A stretch of 64,000 nt of DNA from Streptomyces sp. WZ-12 (GTDB taxonomy: Bacteria > Actinomycetota > Actinomycetes > Streptomycetales > Streptomycetaceae), in NCBI RefSeq assembly GCF_028898845.1, contig NZ_CP118574.1:930001-994000 (forward strand). The letters run 5' to 3'. Positions within the stretch are counted from its first letter, which is position 1. Every line of letters begins with the position of its first letter. Shown here one piece after another: positions 58,528 through 64,000 of the stretch. The notes beneath the pieces are model-generated. The model ran no database searches and was not told where the DNA came from. It saw only the letters and a program-made list of their open reading frames with translations. The translations under genes and the position numbers were made by a program.

Positions 58528-59568
58528 ATGAAGGCCCTCCAGTTCCGCACCGTCGGCGCGCCGCCCGAGGTGGTGCACGTGCCCGACCCCGAGCCCGGGC
58601 CCGGTCAGGTCCTGCTCAAGGTCACCGCCGCCGGTGTGTGCCACTCCGACTTCGCCGTGATGAACCGACCCGCCGGGGGACTTCCCTTCGACCTCCCACT
58701 CACGCTGGGCCACGAGGGCGTCGGGACGGTCGCCGCCGTCGGCGCGGGCGTGACGGCGGTGCAGGAGGGCGAAGCGGTCGCCGTGTACGGCCCGTGGGGC
58801 TGCGGCAGCTGCGCCAAGTGCGCGGAGGGTAAGGAGAATTACTGCCTGTGCGCCCACGCGCTCGGCATCCGTTCGCCGGGGCTCGGCGCGCCGGGCGCGA
58901 TCGCGGAGTACCTGCTCGTGGACGATCCGCGGCATCTGGTACCGCTCGACGGGCTCGACCCCGTCGCGGCGGTTCCGCTGACCGATGCGGGGCTCACGCC
59001 GTACCACGCGATCAAGCGCGCGCTGCCGAAGCTGGTGCCGGGTTCCACCGCGGTGGTCATCGGCGCCGGCGGCCTCGGGCACGTCGCGATCCAACTGCTG
59101 CGCGCCCTGACCCCGGCCCGCGTCATCGCGCTCGACGTGAGCGACGAGAAGCTGCGGCTGGCCCGCGAGGTCGGCGCGCACGAGGCCGTCCGGTCCGATG
59201 CCGGGGCCGCGGGCGCGGTGCGCGAACTCACCGGCGGGAACGGGGCGGAGGCGGTCTTCGACTTCGTCGGGGCGGCGCCCACCGTGACGACGGCCGGGGC
59301 ACTCGCCGCGGTCGAGGCGGACATCAGCATCGTCGGCATCGGCGGGGGCGCCCTGCCGGTCGGCTTCGGCCGCCTGCCCCACGAGGCGTCGGTCAGCGCG
59401 CCGTACTGGGGCAGCCGCGGCGAGTTGCTGGAGGTGCTGGCGCTGGCCCGCACCGGCGCGGTCTCCGTCCACACGGAGACGTTCCCCCTGGACGAGGCGC
59501 CGCTCGCCTACGAACGACTGCACGCCGGCACCATCAACGGACGCGCGGTGATCCTGCCGAACGGCTGA
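58528..59568 (+). CDS. Zinc-dependent medium-chain alcohol dehydrogenase
   Basis: A 346-residue MDR-family enzyme. Catalytic zinc ligands are C38 (AGVCHSDFAV) and H62-E63 (LGHEGVG). The structural zinc loop is complete: C92, C95, C98 and C106 in GCGSCAKCAEGKENYC. The Rossmann loop is VVIGAGGLGHVAIQLL. It oxidises primary or aromatic alcohols with NAD(P)+. The ATG at 58528 follows GAAAGG. Its position after tetR suggests a coregulated pair used in alcohol or aldehyde detoxification. Confidence 0.93.
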   Translation: MKALQFRTVGAPPEVVHVPDPEPGPGQVLLKVTAAGVCHSDFAVMNRPAGGLPFDLPLTLGHEGVGTVAAVGAGVTAVQEGEAVAVYGPWGCGSCAKCAEGKENYCLCAHALGIRSPGLGAPGAIAEYLLVDDPRHLVPLDGLDPVAAVPLTDAGLTPYHAIKRALPKLVPGSTAVVIGAGGLGHVAIQLLRALTPARVIALDVSDEKLRLAREVGAHEAVRSDAGAAGAVRELTGGNGAEAVFDFVGAAPTVTTAGALAAVEADISIVGIGGGALPVGFGRLPHEASVSAPYWGSRGELLEVLALARTGAVSVHTETFPLDEAPLAYERLHAGTINGRAVILPNG

Positions 59569-59751
59569 CGGCGCCGGGGCGAGGCGGCGTTCGCACGGCG
59601 CGCGGCGCCGCCCCGGTCCCCTGGGGCCAGTCGAAGGACTCCCCCAGGACGAGGGTGGCGCACAGCGAGTTGGCGTCACACCGGGGGTCTACCAGCGCTC
59701 GGCGCGGTGACGCGGACAGCCCGCCGGGCGGCTCGGCTGGCCGACGTCCCC

Positions 59752-60090
59752 TTATCCGGGGTCGGTGGCTGACGCCGTGGTTTCCTCGGCGGCGAGGAGT
59801 GCCAGCAGGCCGGGGAACCGCCGCTCGATGTCGGCCCGGCGGAGGGTGGCCATCCGGCTGTTGCCGCGGTCGACCTGGCGGATCAGGCCGGATTCGCGCA
59901 GCGCACGGAAGTGATGGGTGACCGTCGCCTTGCTGACCGGCAGCGCGAAGGAACTGCAGGTACGCGCCTCGCCGTCCGGCCCGGCCGCCAACTCCCGTAC
60001 GACGCGCCGCCGCAACGGGTCGGCCAGCGCGGAGAGCACCTTGCCGAGTTCCATCTCCGCGAGGCCGGGGTGCCCCTCGTCGTCGGGCAT
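59752..60090 (-). CDS. ArsR-family (non-metal type) regulator
   Basis: A 112-residue winged-helix repressor of the ArsR/SmtB superfamily: VLSALADPLRRRVVRELAAG, then SKATVTHHFRALRESGLIRQ and the wing VDRGNSRMATLRRAD. It has a single cysteine and no metal thiolate cluster, so it probably senses redox state or a small molecule rather than arsenic. The ATG at 60090 has GGGAGG eight bases upstream. It is divergent from an ABM-type monooxygenase across an 8-base dyad that is its likely operator. Confidence 0.9.
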   Translation of the reverse strand: MPDDEGHPGLAEMELGKVLSALADPLRRRVVRELAAGPDGEARTCSSFALPVSKATVTHHFRALRESGLIRQVDRGNSRMATLRRADIERRFPGLLALLAAEETTASATDPG

Positions 60091-60150
60091 CGCCCTCACC
60101 TCCCAGGTACGGCTTGCATCATACCTCGGCGATCGCTAGCGTCACCGGAA

Positions 60151-60172
60151 AGGTACGAACTCCGTCGTACCT
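60151..60172. promoter_or_regulatory. Operator AGGTACGA-N6-TCGTACCT
   Basis: A perfect 8-base inverted repeat lies in the 110-base divergent spacer between the arsR-type and ABM genes. A weaker copy, AGGTA...TACCT, is at 60105-60126. These are the probable ArsR-family binding sites controlling both genes. Confidence 0.75.
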
Positions 60173-60200
60173 ATGGATGTCTATGCCACTGGAGGCCACC

Positions 60201-60539
60201 ATGGACCAGCCGTTCACCCTCGTCGGGATCGCCCGGCCCAAGCCCGAGCGGGCGGCGGACCTGCGACGGCTCCTGCTCTCGTTCGTCGAGCCGACGCGAC
60301 AGGAGCCCGGCTGTCTGGAGTACCACTTTCACGAGGACCGGGACGAGCCGGGCGTGTTCGTCTTCTATGAGGCATGGCGCAGCAAGGAGGACCTCGACGC
60401 CCACCTGACCCTCCCCCACCTGCGGGACTTCTGGGAGCGGCGGATGGACTACCTGGAGAGGGACTTGGAGATCCGGTACCTCGCGATGCACAGCCCGTAT
60501 GAGGCGCGACGGGGGCAGGCGGAGACGCGGGCGGCTTAG
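60201..60539 (+). CDS. Antibiotic biosynthesis monooxygenase (ABM) domain protein
   Basis: A 112-residue ABM-fold protein: FTLVGIARPKPERAADLRRL, QEPGCLEYHFHEDRDEPGVF and VFYEAWRSKEDLDAHLTLPH. Members are cofactor-less quinol monooxygenases (YgiN/ActVA-Orf6 type) or heme-degrading relatives; the EPGCLxYxxHxD pattern favours the quinol type. The ATG at 60201 follows GGAGG. It is divergent from the ArsR-type repressor and probably induced by quinones. It is not evidence of a biosynthetic cluster by itself. Confidence 0.88.
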   Translation: MDQPFTLVGIARPKPERAADLRRLLLSFVEPTRQEPGCLEYHFHEDRDEPGVFVFYEAWRSKEDLDAHLTLPHLRDFWERRMDYLERDLEIRYLAMHSPYEARRGQAETRAA

Positions 60540-60708
60540 CGACATGCCGGTCAACTGACCAGCGCCACACCACCGTTGACGGCCAGCCTCCCTCCTTCAG
60601 GCCCTTCGCATGGCTTCCTTCTGCGGCTTCCGTGGCGCACAATCCGAGCGGCGGAGAGCCGACCACCGAGCGGATGGGTCATCACATCGGCGGCACCGGG
60701 AGGCAGTT

Positions 60709-62247
60709 ATGCGCATGCGTCGCGCCGTCATGTCCGTCGCGCTCGGTGCGGCGCTGGTCGCGGCCGTACCGGCGGGCGCCCCGGCCGCGGGGCGGACGGC
60801 GGCCACGACAGCGGACGCGGCGGCGCGGACGGCCACCGGGGCGGTCACTGCGGCGCACGGCCGGGCGGCGGACTGGTCCGTGCCCACCGGCAGCGTCACC
60901 GCGCCCGACGGCCGCACGCTCTTCACCGACCGGCACGGGCGCGTGCTGCGGTTACGGGGCCTCAACCTCGGCAAGACCGACACGGTGACGGAGACGCACC
61001 TCGCCCAACTAGCGCGGGACGGGTTCGGGCTGGTGCGGCTCAACATCGGGTGGGAGCGGGTCGAACCGCGCCGGGGGCGGTACGACGCCGGCTATCTGCG
61101 CTATCTGGGGCGGGTGTTGGGTTGGGCCGACCGTCATCGGGTGCTGGTGCTGATCGACTGGCACCAGGACGTCTTCGGGCCGGCGTTCGGGCACAACGGC
61201 ATGCCCGCCTGGGCCACCCGCACCGATGGGCTGCCCTTCAGGCCCAACCCCGGTGACTGGTTCGCGGAGTACTTCCAACCCGCCGTGCAGGCCGCCTTCA
61301 CCCACCTCTACGACGACCGCGATCTGCGCGCGGCCCAGGCCGCCGCGTACGCCAAGGTGGCGACGGTGTTGCGCGGGCACCGGTCCCTGCTGGGGTACGA
61401 CCTGTTCAACGAGCCGTTCGGGCCGGTTCCCGGGGATCCGACCAACCCCGACGACCAGATCGACGCCTCCGCCGCCCTGGAACGCGGCCGACTGGCCGAC
61501 ATGTACCGGCGGTTGATCGGCGCCGTCCGCTCCGCCGACCCCGATGCCTGGCTCTTCGTCGAACCCACCGTCCTGGTCGGCCAGGGCGTCCCCACCAGCC
61601 TGCCCGGCTTCGCCGATCCGCGGCACGGCGCGGCCCGCCTGGGCTACGCCCCGCACTACTACGACACCGCCGTCGAGTCGGGCGCCGACTGGAACCCGTC
61701 GGGCCGCTTCATCGAGAACTACGAGGCCGCCATCGGCGACTACCCGACCGCCCACCGGATGCCCGTGCTGGTCGGCGAATGGGGGCCGCCGCAGGCCCAC
61801 ACCCCCGGAAACGCCGAACTGATACAACGTCAAGTGACCTCCATGGAGGGCTTTTCCACCGGCTGGGCGCTGTGGTACGACTGCCGCTCCGCGGACGGCG
61901 GCGGCTACTGCGCCTACGACGCCAACGGCCACCCCGCCCCCGGAAAGGAGCCGGCCTTCGCCCCGTACGCGCCGTCCGTGGCGGGCGTGCCGGGCACCGA
62001 GTCCTACGCCCCGGCCGGCCGGACCTACACCCTCACCCTGACCGCCAACCGCACCACGCGCCGCGCCTGGACCCGCCTTTCGCTGCCGACCAGCGTCTTC
62101 CCCCGCGGCGCCCGAATCACCGTTACCGGGGCCGGGACGAGGGTGATCGTGACGGCCGACGGCCCGGGGCACGCCAGGTTGCTCCTCCCAACGGCCCGTC
62201 CGGGAGCGGTGGTTCGGGTGGTGGCGACGGCTACCGCCGTTCGGTAG
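60709..62247 (+). CDS. Secreted GH5 glycosidase, endoglycoceramidase-like
   Basis: A 512-residue exported glycosidase. The signal peptide is MRRAVMSVALGAALVAAVPA. The GH5 barrel has LRLRGLNLGKTD, VLIDWHQDVFG, the acid/base E235 in GYDLFNEPFG and the nucleophile E357 in VLVGEWGPP. A C-terminal beta-sandwich follows (TYTLTLTANRTTRRAWTRLS). Sequence style and residue spacing resemble Rhodococcus endoglycoceramidases, which release oligosaccharides from glycosphingolipids, more than cellulases. Activity on actinobacterial or host glycolipids is inferred. The ATG at 60709 follows GGGAGG. Confidence 0.88.
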   Translation: MRMRRAVMSVALGAALVAAVPAGAPAAGRTAATTADAAARTATGAVTAAHGRAADWSVPTGSVTAPDGRTLFTDRHGRVLRLRGLNLGKTDTVTETHLAQLARDGFGLVRLNIGWERVEPRRGRYDAGYLRYLGRVLGWADRHRVLVLIDWHQDVFGPAFGHNGMPAWATRTDGLPFRPNPGDWFAEYFQPAVQAAFTHLYDDRDLRAAQAAAYAKVATVLRGHRSLLGYDLFNEPFGPVPGDPTNPDDQIDASAALERGRLADMYRRLIGAVRSADPDAWLFVEPTVLVGQGVPTSLPGFADPRHGAARLGYAPHYYDTAVESGADWNPSGRFIENYEAAIGDYPTAHRMPVLVGEWGPPQAHTPGNAELIQRQVTSMEGFSTGWALWYDCRSADGGGYCAYDANGHPAPGKEPAFAPYAPSVAGVPGTESYAPAGRTYTLTLTANRTTRRAWTRLSLPTSVFPRGARITVTGAGTRVIVTADGPGHARLLLPTARPGAVVRVVATATAVR

Positions 62248-62462
62248 CCAGGCACGTGCGCGCGGGGGCGGGTGTCCCGGGTGGGGCTCCAGGTGCCTGG
62301 CAAAGCGGGCGCACGGGGACCGTCACAGGGAGCCCGGTGGCGACGTCGTAGCTCCGGGGGTCGAGCCCCGGCACGTCATTGCGTGGGGATGGTCGCGAGG
62401 GTCGGGGCGGGGCGCGGAAATGGGGTTGACGCCTGGGGCGGTTGTCGGTCGGATGGCGCTCC

Positions 62463-63422
62463 ATGAGTGGAGCACAGATGCATCCCGGCATGTTTCCGAT
62501 CGACGCCGGGCTCGTACGGCGGTTGATCGCCGGGCAGTTCCCGCAGTGGGCGGGGCTGGCGGTGCAGCGGTTTCCGTCCGGGGGCACGGTCAATGCCATG
62601 TACCGGCTGGGCGACGATCTGGTCGTGCGGCTGCCGCTGGTGCGGGGCGGCATCGGGGACGTGTTGCGGGAGCGGGAGTGGTTGCCGCGCCTGGCGCCCC
62701 TGCTGCCGGTGGCGGTCCCGGAGGTGCGGGGGGCCGGGGAGCCCGCGGAGGGGTATCCGTGGCCGTGGTCGGTGTACCGGTGGTTGGCCGGGGAGGCTCC
62801 TCGGGTGGGGGCACTGGTTGAGCCCGCGCGGTTGGGCGGGGAGTTGGCCGCGTTCGTGAGGGCGATGGGGAGCGTTGCCCTGCCCGGGGCGCCGGCGGCG
62901 CACCGCGGCGGGCCGCTCGTCTCGCTCGATGCGTCGACCCGCGCGGCGATCGAGGAGCTTCGCGGGATCCCGCGGGAGAACATCGACTGCGATGCCGCGC
63001 TGGCCGTCTGGGACGAGGCGGTGCGCGCCCCGGACTGGGACGGGCCGCCGGTGTGGCTGCACGCCGATCTGATGCCGGGCAATCTGCTGGTGGACGGCGG
63101 CGGGCTGGGTGCGGTGATCGACTTCGGGTGCCTGGGAGCGGGCGATCCGGCCTGTGACCTGTTCCCGGCGTGGAATCTGCTGCCGGTGGGTGACGGCAGG
63201 GACACCTTCCGCGGTGCACTGGGCCTGGACGGCGCGACCTGGCTGCGCGGCCGGGCGCGGACGCTGTCCCAGGCGCTGAACGCGCTACCGTACTACCGGA
63301 CGACCAACCCCACGATGGCGCAGAACGCCCGGCACGTGATCCGGGAAGTGCTGGGAGAGGTCGGGTCGACACCCCGGGCCCGCACGCGGCCCGCGCACCC
63401 GCCCCAGCTCCCAGGCGTGTGA
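62463..63422 (+). CDS. Aminoglycoside phosphotransferase-family kinase
   Basis: A 319-residue APH/choline-kinase-fold protein. The ATP-binding N-lobe has FPSGGTVNAMYRLGDDLVVR. The catalytic loop VWLHADLMPGNLLVD (HxDxxxxN) and GAVIDFGCLGAGDPACDLFP (DFG) are intact. Relatives phosphorylate aminoglycosides, macrolides, homoserine or other alcohols. Substrate and resistance role cannot be inferred. Start candidates are ATG 62463, 62478 (GGAG five bases upstream) and 62490. Confidence 0.88.
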   Translation: MSGAQMHPGMFPIDAGLVRRLIAGQFPQWAGLAVQRFPSGGTVNAMYRLGDDLVVRLPLVRGGIGDVLREREWLPRLAPLLPVAVPEVRGAGEPAEGYPWPWSVYRWLAGEAPRVGALVEPARLGGELAAFVRAMGSVALPGAPAAHRGGPLVSLDASTRAAIEELRGIPRENIDCDAALAVWDEAVRAPDWDGPPVWLHADLMPGNLLVDGGGLGAVIDFGCLGAGDPACDLFPAWNLLPVGDGRDTFRGALGLDGATWLRGRARTLSQALNALPYYRTTNPTMAQNARHVIREVLGEVGSTPRARTRPAHPPQLPGV

Positions 63423-63537
63423 GGCGCGCCACATCAACCGCGCCGGTGGCCCTCGCGTCTTGGTCGACAACAGCAACCCGCCAACCAGCAGTCCGCACGC
63501 ATCGATACGAGCCAGCACGACAGAAAGCCCGGCAGCC

Positions 63538-64000
63538 ATGCCCTCTCAGCCGCGTCGCACCTCCCACGGCACCGCCTACCTCGTGCTCGGCGGGCTCGTC
63601 GTGGCCTGCCTGATGATCGGCGGCGGGGTGTGGGCCCAGAACAACACCACCTGGCTCAAGCGGATGCGCGGCGGGAATGCCTGGAGCCTGACGTACCAGG
63701 CCGCAGCCGTCGGCGGCGGTGGTCACGCCACCACCGTGCGCTACCGCGTCAACCCGGACAGGTACGAGCGGAACCATCGCATCGAGCGGGTCGGCCGCAC
63801 TCCGCTGCCGTGGAGCAAGCAGGCGCTGGTCACCACCGGGGAGTTGGCGCGGGTGGAGGTCGAGCCCGAGGGGGACACGGTCGCCACGTGTCGGATCCTG
63901 CTCGACGGCGTCAGGGTCGTGGCCGAGGGCCGCTCCCCCGCCCCCGGTCGTCCCGCGGTCTGTCAGGTGAAGACCAGCAGCACGCCGGAGAAGTGGCCCC
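63538..64000 (+). CDS. MmpS-like single-span membrane protein, 5' part
   Basis: The frame is open to the window end. A short basic start (PSQPRRTSHGTAYL) and one transmembrane helix (VLGGLVVACLMIGGGVWAQN) are followed by a soluble domain with the MmpS-type beta pattern: TTVRYRVN, RTPLPWSKQALVTT, TVATCRILLDGVRVV and a second Cys in RPAVCQV. Mycobacterial MmpS proteins assist MmpL lipid or siderophore transporters. The ATG at 63538 is the likely start. Whether an mmpL-like gene follows cannot be seen. Confidence 0.8.
   Translation, partial: MPSQPRRTSHGTAYLVLGGLVVACLMIGGGVWAQNNTTWLKRMRGGNAWSLTYQAAAVGGGGHATTVRYRVNPDRYERNHRIERVGRTPLPWSKQALVTTGELARVEVEPEGDTVATCRILLDGVRVVAEGRSPAPGRPAVCQVKTSSTPEKWP

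Noticed and set aside
60201..60539. ABM-domain gene as evidence of antibiotic biosynthesis
   Set aside because: The domain name is historical. A lone ABM protein beside its own repressor is more likely a quinone-response enzyme.
1..64000. Frequent TGCCTGG/CCAGGCA heptamer throughout the window, including gene ends
   Set aside because: It appears often on both strands, mostly inside codons. I could not count it exactly or compare with a genome background, so it may be plain compositional bias.
1..64000. CRISPR arrays, rRNA and tRNA genes
   Set aside because: I looked for regularly spaced repeats and tRNA-like cloverleaf landmarks (GGTTCGA-type T-loops with paired arms) and found none that is convincing.

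Overview
The window is high-GC actinobacterial DNA and almost certainly comes from a Streptomyces chromosome, in an accessory or arm-like region. The evidence is the GC-rich third codon positions, frequent GTG starts with purine-rich ribosome sites, many one-component regulators (MarR, TetR, GntR, ArsR, MerR, LysR, WYL) and secreted proteins, a Streptomyces-type beta-lactamase locus, and an almost complete lack of core housekeeping genes. I recognise about 60 genes or gene remnants. There are no rRNA genes, convincing tRNA genes or CRISPR array. The only trace of a mobile element is an IS5-type transposase fragment.

Layout by region. (1) 1-3.3 kb: the end of a serine-kinase-like ATPase, a MarR relic, then an arsenic island with arsI divergent from arsR-acr3-arsC around an inverted-repeat operator. 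(2) 3.7-8.5 kb: GNAT, a WYL regulator divergent from an F420/NADP-type oxidoreductase, an AlkZ-like protein, a lipoprotein and a small Lsr2-like protein. (3) 8.8-15.6 kb: a secreted ricin-type lectin with a beta-rich C-terminal domain, MarR/FUSC, a 5'-damaged NmrA-like gene, a DUF2254 membrane protein and a metallo-beta-lactamase-fold hydrolase. (4) 15.6-22.8 kb: an MFS transporter, then UDP-glucose dehydrogenase, a macrolide-type glycosyltransferase and a DHA2 exporter, with a divergent TetR. (5) 23-27.5 kb: two secreted proteins, a MerR-maleylpyruvate-isomerase-like fusion and a divergent epoxide hydrolase with a near-perfect operator between them. (6) 27.4-31.5 kb: an orphan LanC-like cyclase divergent from an ABC exporter, which is flanked by two tiny ORFs coupled to it by 4-base overlaps.

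(7) 31.6-34.7 kb: a class A beta-lactamase with divergent LysR and BlaB-like genes, the Streptomyces cacaoi arrangement. (8) 34.7-41.7 kb: LLM flavin oxidoreductase, MarR/SnoaL-like pair with twin operators, an IS5 remnant, GntR and several serine hydrolases. (9) 41.9-49.7 kb: a polytopic membrane protein, an Old Yellow Enzyme, a stand-alone transketolase, a bacterial calpain-like protease and two VOC proteins. (10) 49.8-53.4 kb: GntR with a TTTGGTATACCAAA operator, a polysaccharide deacetylase and a prolyl-tRNA synthetase. (11) 53.4-64 kb: TetR/nitroreductase, GNAT, alpha/beta hydrolase, a frameshifted SDR, TetR/alcohol dehydrogenase, ArsR/ABM monooxygenase, an endoglycoceramidase-like GH5, a phosphotransferase and the start of an MmpS-like protein.

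Most of the region is small regulator-plus-effector modules transcribed divergently across short palindromes, so each is probably an independent stress or xenobiotic response unit. Modules that look as if they work together are the arsenic island, the beta-lactamase triad, the UDP-sugar dehydrogenase/glycosyltransferase/exporter cassette, and the LanC/ABC/micro-ORF locus. The last of these is the best candidate for an undescribed system. Several decayed genes (MarR, hydrolase, GAF, SDR, NmrA and transposase fragments) show that the segment is being reshaped.
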